From assembly GCA_947494565.1 (NCBI GenBank), contig CANLVG010000003.1, positions 427,703-491,702 of the forward strand: a stretch of DNA of 64,000 nt. Reading direction: 5' to 3'. Numbering within the stretch: the first letter of the stretch is position 1; the number at the start of each line of letters is the position of its first letter. Both the position numbers and the translations under genes were made by a program. Shown here in pieces: positions 40,857 through 49,590 of the stretch. Origin of the DNA: an uncultured Flavobacteriaceae bacterium. Lineage in GTDB: Bacteria; Bacteroidota; Bacteroidia; Flavobacteriales; Flavobacteriaceae. The notes beneath the pieces are model-generated. The model was not told the origin of the DNA. It ran no database searches and saw only the letters and a list, made by a program, of their open reading frames with translations.

Positions 40857-40882
40857 GATACAGGAGTTGGAAAGGTGTTACA
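40857..40882 (-). promoter_or_regulatory. ECF-type promoter P5 (sigma gene 2)
   Basis: Minus strand AACTTTGTAACACC, 15 bp between TGTAAC and GTATC, then TAACA. Reads into the sigma gene, 19 bp before its ATG. Confidence 0.75.
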
Positions 40883-40905
40883 AAGTTCGTTTTATGGTTG
40901 TGCCT

Positions 40906-41028
40906 AACGGTCTCGTATAACCGTCTGTTACGAGTTAATATGCCTTAAATTTATTTGACACCGGCTAAATCAATTCCGAGTGGATTCGGACGTAGTCGAA
41001 TCCGCCGTAATTGGGGTTATACATTGTT
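40906..41028 (-). repeat. attC-like site, 123 bp
   Basis: Left core AAC 40906-40908 (GTGCCTAACGGTCTCGTATAA), right core GTT 41026-41028 (GTTAGCAAAAG). Loop carries GGATTCGGACGTAGTCGAATCC as a separate hairpin (22 bp with its loop; arms GGATTCG/CGAATCC). Confidence 0.82.
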
Positions 41029-41039
41029 AGCAAAAGTTT

Positions 41040-41552
41040 TTATTCATTCTTCATAAATTCAGTCACCACAGAACTTTCTTCAGATTCCATTTCGCAAGTC
41101 CAACTATCTATCCACCATCTTCCATTTTCGTAATGAAGTTGAACGCTATTCAGTCCTCTAACATTAGACTCCGTATTTGGATCAGTTCGTATTTCGAATG
41201 CACTCCAAACTTGAGCAATATTTCCATATTTACTTACTGTTCTTTTAAGTTCCTTTTCGTAAAAATCCTCTTTCGGGGATAATCCGATTGGTATATATTC
41301 TGCTTCAAGAGTATGCGATTCCGTTTTTCCATTTTCGTCCAGTCTTGTGATTACAGCACTTTCTGAATGAATGAATTTATCTCTCTCGAATTCCCAAGGG
41401 TCATTGCTCGAACCTGAAACAACATCATAATATGCATTAATTATTGCATCTATAGATTTCACATCTTTCGCATATTTTTCTTCGTTCGTTTGTCCGAAAA
41501 TTGAATTACAAGCAAAAATTATGCTTAATGATGTTAGAATTAATTTGTTCAT
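41040..41552 (-). CDS. exported NTF2-like protein
   Basis: 170 residues with a signal peptide (ILTSLSIIFACNSIFGQ). NTF2-like pattern: DVKSIDAIINAYYDVVSGSSNDPWEFERDKFIHSESAVIT, and the closing strand RGLNSVQLHYENGRWWIDSWTCEME. Such small periplasmic proteins bind or turn over unknown ligands. Cassette ends GTTAGCAAAA (41026) and TTTTGCGAAC (41570-41579), one mismatch. Confidence 0.78.
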   Translation of the reverse strand: MNKLILTSLSIIFACNSIFGQTNEEKYAKDVKSIDAIINAYYDVVSGSSNDPWEFERDKFIHSESAVITRLDENGKTESHTLEAEYIPIGLSPKEDFYEKELKRTVSKYGNIAQVWSAFEIRTDPNTESNVRGLNSVQLHYENGRWWIDSWTCEMESEESSVVTEFMKNE

Positions 41553-41576
41553 TTCGGTTGGGTTTAAATTTTTGCG

Positions 41577-41700
41577 AACGGTCTAGTGTATGATTTCGTT
41601 GTGTGTTTAAGCAACCAAATTAGCAAGTACAAACCGAATAGAAAATCCGCGAGAACTTTCGTAATTAGGCAAGAACCAGCAATGAATTATAAACGTTGTT
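41577..41700 (-). repeat. attC-like site, 124 bp
   Basis: Left core AAC 41577-41579 (TTGCGAACGGTCTAGTGTATG), right core GTT 41698-41700 (GTTGGCAACATG). TATGATTTCGTTGTGTG class; right arm CAATGAATTATAAACG. Confidence 0.83.
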
Positions 41701-41709
41701 GGCAACATG

Positions 41710-43191
41710 CTACTTATAATTCAATATTTCTATTGTCTTATCAATCCACTCGTAAGGTTTAATAGTTTTATCAAAATAGTAATCGGGTTGTATCCCTTTT
41801 CCATCAATTGTCATTTCAGGAATTCTGTAACTTTTTGACAGACTATACCACAATTTAAATTTTTTTGATGGTGAAATAATATTGTACATATTTGAAATAT
41901 CTAATACACCTGCTGTAGTAGTTCCAACAAGTTTTACTTTTTTACTTTGTTTTGCTTCTAATAGAAATTGTTCTGTAGTACTCCCACAATATCTATTTAT
42001 CAAAATTGCTACATTCTTTGGATTTGGATAGACATTTTTAAGAGTATCAATACTTACAATACTTTCATCTAAGTTCACAAATTCTCCGATATGCTTATTT
42101 AATTTATTTAAACTTTCTTTTGCCCATTTTTTATCATCATTTGACCTATCTGGATCATTTATAAAATCAACCATTCGTTTATTGTTTAATTCTGTTGATA
42201 AATATGCTACACCAATTCCTCTTATTGGGTTTGTGTATAAATAAGGCTTTATTCCTTCATAACTAGCATCTGCGCCGCCACCATTATATCTTACATCAAT
42301 AATTAAATTCTCTGTACTCTTTATCAAATTATCATTGCTGTTTAACAAACTATCAATATATTTTTTATTGGAATAACTAAATGATGGAACTTTCAATAGT
42401 AAGGTATTATCAGATACTTTTTCAATAAAAGGTTTGTTGGAATACATTGAGTTAAAGTATCGTTCAATATTTGCTTCAGTTTTTTCTTGGGGTAAAACCC
42501 TTTTAAGAATAATAAAACCTGAACCAGCATTTATATAATTTTTGCCATAAAATTCAACTATTTCAAAATCTTGTGCTGAATGGTCTCTCATATAATACTT
42601 CATACTATACTCTCCTTCATTTGATTTAAAAATTTCAAGTTTGACTTGATTTTCTTGCCAATAAGGACTTGTAGAATTGACTATAAATCCAACATATTCT
42701 CTGTTTGGATTTTTATCGTCTTTTAATATTCCAATTGTATAAGGTTCTGAAAACCAGACACCTTCAAAACCTGGGTTGTTTCCAAGCTTCTCTACATAGT
42801 TGTCGAACTCTTGTTTCTCTATTTTAAATTGTTCAGAATTTTTATATTTCTCTATTATTTCTTTGTCCGAAGATCCAGTTTGCTCAGATGTATTCTCACC
42901 TTGAGGCATTAACTGAACATTGAGATGGCCCTTTCTAAAAAACTCTGTCCAGTCATTTAGTAATTTATGGCATTCATTTAAGTCCGATATTTTCGATGCT
43001 TTTTCATCATAAAGTTCATTATGTGCTGCGTAAGAATTTTCTCCTTTTATTTCAATAACATATTGAAATCCTGCATCATTTTTTTCAAATGTTTCAGTTA
43101 GCCATTTTAGGTTTGAAGAACAGTCACAAGTTTGTGAAAATCCATTGTGTGATAGTTGAACTAAAATTATAAGGATAATTAATTTTTTCAT
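41710..43191 (-). CDS. exported S41-family peptidase
   Basis: About 493 residues from MKKLIILIILVQLSHNGFSQ (signal peptide). S41 (C-terminal processing peptidase/tricorn-core) features: LLLKVPSFSY, ENLIIDVRYNGGGADASY, and nucleophile region VAILINRYCGSTTEQFLLEAKQ followed by GTTTAGVLDISN. There is no PDZ domain. Its cassette begins GTTGGCAA, but the next site's left flank is GACACACAAC, which does not match, while TGCCAAC at 46725-46731 does. The region to 46.7 kb may therefore be one fused or disrupted cassette. Confidence 0.85.
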   Translation of the reverse strand: MKKLIILIILVQLSHNGFSQTCDCSSNLKWLTETFEKNDAGFQYVIEIKGENSYAAHNELYDEKASKISDLNECHKLLNDWTEFFRKGHLNVQLMPQGENTSEQTGSSDKEIIEKYKNSEQFKIEKQEFDNYVEKLGNNPGFEGVWFSEPYTIGILKDDKNPNREYVGFIVNSTSPYWQENQVKLEIFKSNEGEYSMKYYMRDHSAQDFEIVEFYGKNYINAGSGFIILKRVLPQEKTEANIERYFNSMYSNKPFIEKVSDNTLLLKVPSFSYSNKKYIDSLLNSNDNLIKSTENLIIDVRYNGGGADASYEGIKPYLYTNPIRGIGVAYLSTELNNKRMVDFINDPDRSNDDKKWAKESLNKLNKHIGEFVNLDESIVSIDTLKNVYPNPKNVAILINRYCGSTTEQFLLEAKQSKKVKLVGTTTAGVLDISNMYNIISPSKKFKLWYSLSKSYRIPEMTIDGKGIQPDYYFDKTIKPYEWIDKTIEILNYK

Positions 43192-43227
43192 TTTCTTTTG
43201 AATTACGTTTTTCATTTAATGACACAC

Positions 43228-43416
43228 AACGGTTGGGCTAAGCGTAGTGCGGAGGCAAGGAAACTTTTCGTTTCCGTCTGCCAACGTAGCTAAAGCTTAT
43301 TGTTTTGCTTTATTTTTTAATTTGTTCAAAGCTAAATCCATAGGATTTGGCGGACATGCTAATTATACCCATACTTTCGATTAAGCAGCAAAACCCGTAT
43401 TAATTATAGCCATCCT
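43228..43416 (-). repeat. long attC-like site with worn right end
   Basis: Left core AAC 43228-43230 (ACACAACGGTTGGGCTAAGCG), inner GGAAAC-TTTTC-GTTTCC hairpin and GCTAAATCC/GGATTTGGC, right end AATTATAGCCATCCTAAG without a GTT core. Confidence 0.72.
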
Positions 43417-43803
43417 AAGTTTGTCTTCTATTGATTTATATTAGATATAATCAAAGAACAAAAGAGCAGAGTAAGGTTACTATAGCCTTAGGAACTTCCG
43501 ATTCCGTCAACAATGAAAATCCCTGCTCTTTTACTATTCAAATACGATCAGTTCATTAGGTCTTTTGAACCTGTTTCTAGGATGATGTACGGCAATAGTT
43601 TTTTATTTAAAACCTGAATAGTGCGCGGTTTTCTTTAGTCGTAACTGACATTTAACAAGTTTCTAAATGGGTATATTTTTTCAAAATTATTATTTTGACA
43701 CGCTTAGTCAATTTATTGAAAGCCCCAGTCAGTTAAAGTAACGTTATTCTCTCTAGTTTTGATTCATATAATAAAGTTACTAATAATCATAAATTCTTCA
43801 ACC
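43417..43803. other. gene-poor segment with inverted repeat and tiny open frame
   Basis: AAAAGAGCAG (43460-43469) and CTGCTCTTTT (43523-43532) form a perfect 10-bp inverted repeat 53 bp apart. A 34-codon open frame on the + strand starts inside it (43513-43617; MKIPALLLFKYDQFIRS). No transposase or attC core is seen. It may be a remnant of a mobile element or a regulatory region for the plus-strand genes. Confidence 0.4.
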
Positions 43804-44499
43804 ATGCTTAAAAACAAAAAGAACCTAAAATTAACAAAGTTAGCTGCCATAATTATGATATTCACAGTCGTTCAAAGTTGTGGTGAAAACGTAAATAAAC
43901 CAGAAAAAAAAGAGGATTCAGTGGCAGTACTTTCTCTTAAAGAAAAAGAAGAAGCTCATATTCATGATATTTCCACACATATGCACACGAGTAAAAGAAT
44001 AATAACGCCAAATGACGCTCAACAACTGTGGATATTTCCTGAGCGTAAAGACAAACTCGGATCTGGTGGATTACTTCAGATTTATATGGATCCTGAAAGT
44101 CACCCAGATGCTTCTTCAGGTTTTTCAAAATACGAGCTGGGAGTGGGTGGAGCTTTACCAGAACACAAGCATAATAAAACAGAAGAGATTGCTTATTTTC
44201 TTTCAGGAACAGGTTTAGTAATTAGTTATGAGAATGATGAGCGTAAAGAAACAATCGTTAAAGAGGGCTATGTATGGTATACTGCACCGGGAGAATGGCA
44301 TTCCTTTCAAAATACGGGTAAGGAACCTTTAAAATTGGTATTTGCTACGGTACCAAATGCTAAGCATGGTCTGTTGGACTTTTTCAAAAAAGTAGGGGTA
44401 AAGCCTGAAACAGAACCATCTAATACTCTTAGCGTAGAGGAATTTGCCAAATTAGCAGCCGACAACGACCTGATATTAAAACCTTCAAAAATCGAATAG
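43804..44499 (+). CDS. cupin-domain lipoprotein
   Basis: About 231 residues from MLKNKKNLKLTK, with a lipoprotein signal (IFTVVQSCGEN). Cupin motifs: GVGGALPEHKHNKTEEIAYFLSGTGLVISYENDERKETIVKEG (H-x-H and E) and VWYTAPGEWHSFQNTGKEPLKLVFATVP (second His). First of three plus-strand genes, followed 177 bp later by an AraC gene. The orientation is opposite to the array. Possible dioxygenase or ligand-binding role; substrate unknown. Confidence 0.85.
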   Translation: MLKNKKNLKLTKLAAIIMIFTVVQSCGENVNKPEKKEDSVAVLSLKEKEEAHIHDISTHMHTSKRIITPNDAQQLWIFPERKDKLGSGGLLQIYMDPESHPDASSGFSKYELGVGGALPEHKHNKTEEIAYFLSGTGLVISYENDERKETIVKEGYVWYTAPGEWHSFQNTGKEPLKLVFATVPNAKHGLLDFFKKVGVKPETEPSNTLSVEEFAKLAADNDLILKPSKIE

Positions 44500-44676
44500 A
44501 AATAAGTTCTTGCGTTTATACTAAACTGACATGATTACTTAAATCTTCATTATAGCAAGAAAATAGGGCGTTGAGATATTTGTCACTTAAAACATTAGTG
44601 GTCATTGCCTAAGTTGGTTATTATGAGCTCATCCTCTCAAAAAGCTGTACTTTTCTAAGTGAAAAATATATAAATA

Positions 44677-45543
44677 ATGGGTAATGGTTATGACATAGCA
44701 AAAAGAACACCTACGTTCAAGAAAATTGAAGTGTCGTCACTTATGTTTTCGGAATATAGATGTGCAGAGACAAAATCGATATTCACTGCTTGGAACCACT
44801 TAAATTATTTTATCTATGTGCTAGAAGGTAAAAAGAAATGGCGAACGCTAGAGAACAGTTATATGGTTAATGCCAATGAGGTACTTTTTGTAAAAAAAGG
44901 GGCAAATATAATTGAGAAGTATTTTGACTCTGATTTTTGCGCCATAGTAATCTTTATTCCCGATTCTTATGTCAAGGGTTTTATGTCACAAAAACCTGAA
45001 ATTGGTGCCAATCTAAAAAGTAGTCTTCAAAGTGACAGTGCAATTCCTTTGAAAATGGATAGAACTTTAAGTACTTATTTTACCTCAATATTAGATTATT
45101 TTTCCAATGATGAAAAGCCTTCAAAATATCTGATAGAAATAAAATTTCAAGAATTATTGGTCAATATTTTGTCACTGCCATCTAACCCTGAAATCGGCAG
45201 CTATTTTAAACAGATTGCCCAAGAAGTTAAACCATCGATTAAAAATATAATGGAGGCCAACTTTGTTTATAATTTATCGCTCGTTGATTTTGCAAGACTA
45301 TCGCACAGAAGTTTAAGTACTTTTAATCGCGACTTTTATGGTATTTATAAAACATCACCAGGAAAATGGCTTAGTAAAAAAAGACTTTTTCACGCAAAAA
45401 AATTATTAGAGAATACCAATTTAAAAATATATGAAGTAGCTTTTGATAGTGGTTTTGAAAGTCCTGCTCATTTCGCTAGGGTTTTCAAGAGCGAGAATGG
45501 AATTACTCCTTTAAAATATCAAAAAGCGCAACTGTCTGTTTGA
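44677..45543 (+). CDS. AraC family transcriptional regulator
   Basis: 288 residues. N-terminal sensor of the ExsA-like group (LEGKKKWRTLENSYMVNANEVLFVKKGANI). The C-terminal AraC HTH pair is LVDFARLSHRSLSTFNRDFYGIYKTSPGKWL and IYEVAFDSGFESPAHFARVFKSENGITPLKYQ. It lies between a cupin gene and an acyl-CoA dehydrogenase gene (30-bp gap) and probably regulates them. Layout similar to the AraC at 14031. Confidence 0.9.
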   Translation: MGNGYDIAKRTPTFKKIEVSSLMFSEYRCAETKSIFTAWNHLNYFIYVLEGKKKWRTLENSYMVNANEVLFVKKGANIIEKYFDSDFCAIVIFIPDSYVKGFMSQKPEIGANLKSSLQSDSAIPLKMDRTLSTYFTSILDYFSNDEKPSKYLIEIKFQELLVNILSLPSNPEIGSYFKQIAQEVKPSIKNIMEANFVYNLSLVDFARLSHRSLSTFNRDFYGIYKTSPGKWLSKKRLFHAKKLLENTNLKIYEVAFDSGFESPAHFARVFKSENGITPLKYQKAQLSV

Positions 45544-45573
45544 GTGATAGTATAGAAAACCTCTTATTGTATT

Positions 45574-46716
45574 ATGAATGTTCATGAAAACAAGGTAACT
45601 GATACTCCTTCAAGGTACTGGTTAAAATTAATAGACCAGCTTGGAGACCAATTGGCAGCAAATGCAATCGCTCATGATGAGGAGGATACTTTTGTAGCTG
45701 ATAACTATAAGATATTGAAAAAGAATGGATTTTTAACAGCCATGATACCAAAAGCATTGGGAGGTGCTGGGGTTTCCTTTACAGATATGTGTACTATATT
45801 GGTAAAAATCGCTCATTATTGCCCTTCTACAGCATTGGCATTGTCCATGCACCAACATCTTCTAGCGACAAATATCTGGAAATATAAACATGAAGGTTCA
45901 GGTGGCGAATTCCTAAAAGAGGTTGTGGATAAAAACCTAGTGCTGGTCAGCACAGGTGCACGTGATTGGCTAGATTCTAATGGTGCGATGACAAGAACTG
46001 AGAATGGTTATTTAGTTTCGGCGAAAAAACAATTTGCAAGTCAGTCAGCAATAGGTCATATTTTGGTGACTAGTATACCTTTTAATGACCCAGAGGAGGG
46101 GTGGCAAATACTCCATTTTACAGTATCCATGAAGTCTGAAGGGATAAAACTTTTGGATGATTGGTATACATTAGGGATGCGTGGAACGGGTTCACAGACA
46201 GTGATTCTAGATAATGTGTTTATTCCAGAAGATAGTATAGTTATGAAAAGAAGAAAGGGAGAATTCCCCCAGTTCTGGAATGTTGTTTTAACTGTGGCAT
46301 TACCCTTAATCATGGCACCCTATATAGGTATTGCAGAAAAAACCATGAAGATTACTTTAGAAAAATCAAAATCAAAATCAAAACAGAGTAGACCTCGTGA
46401 TACTACTATCTTACTTGGGGAAATTTACAATAGCTTCACATTGGCCAAAGTGCTACATAAAGACATGATTGAAATAGCCAATAATTTAGATTTTAAGTCT
46501 GAAGAAAGAATAGGTGTTGAAATATTGGCTAGAAAAACTTTGGTCGCGAATGCATGTAAAGAAACTGTCAATAAAGCCATGGAAACGGTAGGCGGTCAAA
46601 GTTTTTACCGAAAATTCGAATTGGAGCGACTCTTTCGTGACATGCAAGCGGTTGGATTTCATACATTACCTGAAAAGAAACAGCAGCATTTTACAGGCGA
46701 ATTTTTATTGAAATAG
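45574..46716 (+). CDS. acyl-CoA dehydrogenase family protein
   Basis: 380 residues, full length. ACAD features: NYKILKKNGFLTAMIPKALGGAGVSFTDMCTILVKIAHYCPSTALALSMHQHLL, a FAD-contact region KKQFASQSAIGHILVTS, WYTLGMRGTGSQTVILDNVFIPEDSI, and a C-terminal helical domain with ETVGGQSFYRKFELERLFRDMQA. It may be a true acyl-CoA dehydrogenase or a flavin monooxygenase of the DszC/HpaB-like branch; the catalytic Glu is not obvious. Last gene of the plus-strand trio. The cassette end TGCCAAC is at 46725-46731. Confidence 0.88.
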   Translation: MNVHENKVTDTPSRYWLKLIDQLGDQLAANAIAHDEEDTFVADNYKILKKNGFLTAMIPKALGGAGVSFTDMCTILVKIAHYCPSTALALSMHQHLLATNIWKYKHEGSGGEFLKEVVDKNLVLVSTGARDWLDSNGAMTRTENGYLVSAKKQFASQSAIGHILVTSIPFNDPEEGWQILHFTVSMKSEGIKLLDDWYTLGMRGTGSQTVILDNVFIPEDSIVMKRRKGEFPQFWNVVLTVALPLIMAPYIGIAEKTMKITLEKSKSKSKQSRPRDTTILLGEIYNSFTLAKVLHKDMIEIANNLDFKSEERIGVEILARKTLVANACKETVNKAMETVGGQSFYRKFELERLFRDMQAVGFHTLPEKKQQHFTGEFLLK

Positions 46717-46728
46717 CAAATTACTGCC

Positions 46729-46916
46729 AACGGTTGGGCTAAGCGTAGTGCGGAGACAAGGAAACTTTTCGTTTCCGTTTGCGCACGAAGCTAAAGCTTA
46801 TTGTTTTGCTTTTTTTTCATTTGTCCAAAGCTAAATCCATAAGATTTAGCGACATCATAAATATACATAGACCATTCGATTTAGCCCTAAAGCCCGTATT
46901 ACGTTTAGGTTTTGTT
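46729..46916 (-). repeat. long attC-like site, 188 bp
   Basis: Left core AAC 46729-46731 (ACTGCCAACGGTTGGGCTAAG), right core GTT 46914-46916 (GTTGTAGTGCG). Inner hairpins GGAAAC-TTTTC-GTTTCC and GCTAAATCC-ATAA-GATTTAGC. Confidence 0.88.
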
Positions 46917-47079
46917 GTAGTGCGTTTTTTACTATTTGATTTCAAAAGTGAGTACAATGGAAGATTAAATAGTAACATTCAATAATATTATTTTCTTTCA
47001 TGTTCATTAGAAAATAAAGTTGGAGGTGAAATATTTAAGTTTATTTTCAGTTTTGAATATTTAGAAAGTCTTTTAGTTT

Positions 47080-49173
47080 ATGATGACGTTCAAAGGATAT
47101 AGATATTTCATTATTTTATTACTTGTTATACTTGCTTGTGAAAGTGGGGAAAAAGAGGAGACCTTTACCCCTGATGATGACACCAATGTAAATACGAATG
47201 TAAAAAGTGAGGATATTCAAGGGACATGGTTTGTTTATTCAGGAGAATTTATGGACACTAGTGTTCAGATAGCTCCACGATTCCCAATATGTGGATATGA
47301 TTACTTTGTCTTTTCCGAAAATGACAGATATGAAGAAGTTTTATATAACAACGATGACTGTGTTCCAGTTAAAAAAACAGGCAATTGGAAAATTGAAAAC
47401 GGAATAATATCAGTCTCGTTTTCATCAGGAGAAGTGGAGGAGCTTTCAATAATCGATTTCAAACCCTCTGAATTGGTAATCAGGTTTCTATTTGATTTTG
47501 ATGATGATGGAAATAAAGATGTTTTCAAAGCTAATTTAAAACGTTATGACCCTATTTCTAATAACCACGTAGCCACATCTTTTGCCAGAGATTCGGATGA
47601 GCTATCACTTTTGAGATTTAATTGGAAGCAAGAAACAGATGTTAATTCGTTTACTGGTTATGAGGTATATCGTTCCATAGAAGGATCCTGTGCAATAGAA
47701 AATGCGGTACTCCTAACAGAAATTAATGATATTACCAACACTACTTTTATCGATTACGATCCACCAGCTACCACAAATACCTTATGCTATTTTTTGAGAA
47801 TATATTCAGATGATGTTATGGTTGGCGAAAGTAGATTACTTACTGAAAACCCAAAAGATTTAATTATTCCAAATACACCTAACCTAAGTAGTGTTAGTGT
47901 AGATGGTGAAACTATTCTTTTAGAATGGAGTGAATATGACATCCCATACTTTTCCCATTACGAAATAGTTTATGCCAGTACTGATGGAACGAATTTGCTT
48001 TTCCATGAAGAGGACAGTGTCAAAACAATTAACGCTATCGAAGAGACCAGTTTTCTTGATACCGACCCTCCATATATTGAAAATCCATTTTATGCAGTTT
48101 ATGCTTATAATATTTTTGGTACAAATGTGGTATCCAATTATGAACAGGTAACTTTTAGACAAAAAGATTTGTTCGGGCCAATTTATTTAAGCCATCTTGA
48201 AGTTGATGATGATGAGCCTGCCGTATACTTACACGGAAGCAGTCAAATTCCAAGTTGGTCCAGTTATGATACCAATGCGATACTGAGACTTAATTATGAC
48301 CAAGGTGTACTTGAGTCAACTACAAGTGAAGAAGTCTATGTTGCGGGTGAATTTCCGTTTAGAAAACCATTTAACTTTTCCGAGGGAAAAGAGCTGTTAG
48401 TAAATGGGCGAAATAATTTACATTTTTTAAATCCAACATCACTTTCGGAGAATTTCTCCTTTGGTTCCTTTTACCTATTTGAGGAATTTAATCTATCCAG
48501 TATTGTAGATTTCACGTATACAAAAAATGACTTTTTGGTTGTTATTGATACCGATTCTATATTCATTTTTCAAAGAAATGGGCAAGAATTAATGCTTCTT
48601 GACAAACAAATTCATTACGAGACTCATCATGGTGATAACTTATACAGAATGATTCACGTGAACGATAATGAAATAATAGTAGGGCATAAAAATGATGAGG
48701 AAAGTATCCTGTATACCGTTAATGATAATGGTATTTTACAGGATAGAAGAGTGATTACGCTATCACTTAGTTCCGATTATATTGCTAAATATAAAAACAC
48801 CTCATTTTACAGTAACTCCGGTAACTTACTGATTAATTACGGTCAAAGAAAACTATATTCTACAATTTCTTTTCAGGTTGAAGAACAATTGCCTGAAGAT
48901 TTGTTTGCTCTAGGTTTGTCTAATGATGCAAAATATATTTTTGCCTCTACCATTGACCCTAATTGGTTTGGAAGTGATATAAAAACAGAATTTTTAAAAC
49001 GAGAAGTACTTTTATTTGATACAGAAACAGGTGGAATACAAACCATTAAAACAAAGGGTTACCCTATTAGAATATTTGAAAATAACTTTGGTGAGCTATT
49101 TTCAATATCAATCCCGGAAAATCAAATAATTACTGATTTTGATGTATTTGTTGAGAAAATAAATTTCTTTTAA
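47080..49173 (+). CDS. large lipoprotein with fibronectin type III-like domains
   Basis: 697 residues. Lipoprotein signal (LLLVILACESGE). Residues about 45-145 form a lipocalin-like domain (DIQGTWFVYSGEF ... KKTGNWKIENGIISVSFSSG). Two fibronectin-III-like domains follow (LLRFNWKQETDVNSFTGYEVYRSIEG and TILLEWSEYDIPYFSHYEIVYASTDG). The C-terminal 330 residues are beta-rich, perhaps a propeller. Probably cell-surface. The gene is on the + strand in a well-bounded cassette (GTTGTAGT at 46914, ACTACAAC at 49321-49328), so it is truly inserted opposite to the array. The 163 bp ahead of it hold only its promoter region. Confidence 0.72.
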   Translation: MMTFKGYRYFIILLLVILACESGEKEETFTPDDDTNVNTNVKSEDIQGTWFVYSGEFMDTSVQIAPRFPICGYDYFVFSENDRYEEVLYNNDDCVPVKKTGNWKIENGIISVSFSSGEVEELSIIDFKPSELVIRFLFDFDDDGNKDVFKANLKRYDPISNNHVATSFARDSDELSLLRFNWKQETDVNSFTGYEVYRSIEGSCAIENAVLLTEINDITNTTFIDYDPPATTNTLCYFLRIYSDDVMVGESRLLTENPKDLIIPNTPNLSSVSVDGETILLEWSEYDIPYFSHYEIVYASTDGTNLLFHEEDSVKTINAIEETSFLDTDPPYIENPFYAVYAYNIFGTNVVSNYEQVTFRQKDLFGPIYLSHLEVDDDEPAVYLHGSSQIPSWSSYDTNAILRLNYDQGVLESTTSEEVYVAGEFPFRKPFNFSEGKELLVNGRNNLHFLNPTSLSENFSFGSFYLFEEFNLSSIVDFTYTKNDFLVVIDTDSIFIFQRNGQELMLLDKQIHYETHHGDNLYRMIHVNDNEIIVGHKNDEESILYTVNDNGILQDRRVITLSLSSDYIAKYKNTSFYSNSGNLLINYGQRKLYSTISFQVEEQLPEDLFALGLSNDAKYIFASTIDPNWFGSDIKTEFLKREVLLFDTETGGIQTIKTKGYPIRIFENNFGELFSISIPENQIITDFDVFVEKINFF

Positions 49174-49325
49174 AACTTGACGTTTGGATTTTGTGGCTAC
49201 TGAAAAGGTCATGACGGTTTTTTAATTGGAATAAACCAACGTATCCTTCAATGATTAATATTTTTAATACCTGTTTTTAAATATTACAAAAATTGAAAAA
49301 GTAATAGATTTGTAAAATGAACTAC
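49174..49325. other. gene-free 3' spacer
   Basis: AT-rich DNA after the plus-strand lipoprotein gene up to the next site. Nothing recognisable. Confidence 0.4.
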
Positions 49326-49514
49326 AACGGTTGAGCTATTCGTAGTGGGGGAGCGGGAATGCATTTCCCGTTGCGCCACGCCCCCTAGCAAAAGCTTTTT
49401 GTTTTGTTTTACTTTTTCTTGACCAAAGCAAAATCCATAAGATTTAGCGACTTCATAAAAATACACAGACCTTTCGTTTTTGCCCTAAAGTCCGCATTAC
49501 GTTTAGGCTTTGTT
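49326..49514 (-). repeat. long attC-like site, 189 bp
   Basis: Left core AAC 49326-49328, right core GTT 49512-49514 (GTTACACCATG). Inner hairpins GGGAATGCATTTCCC and AAAATCC-ATAA-GATTT; right arm CCGCATTACGTTTAGGCTTT. Confidence 0.88.
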
Positions 49515-49590
49515 ACACCATGTTTTTTCCCGTAAAGCTTTTCTGTTTTCGATTTTATTCAGTCAAATTTTGGAGTCCATCCATAACGTT

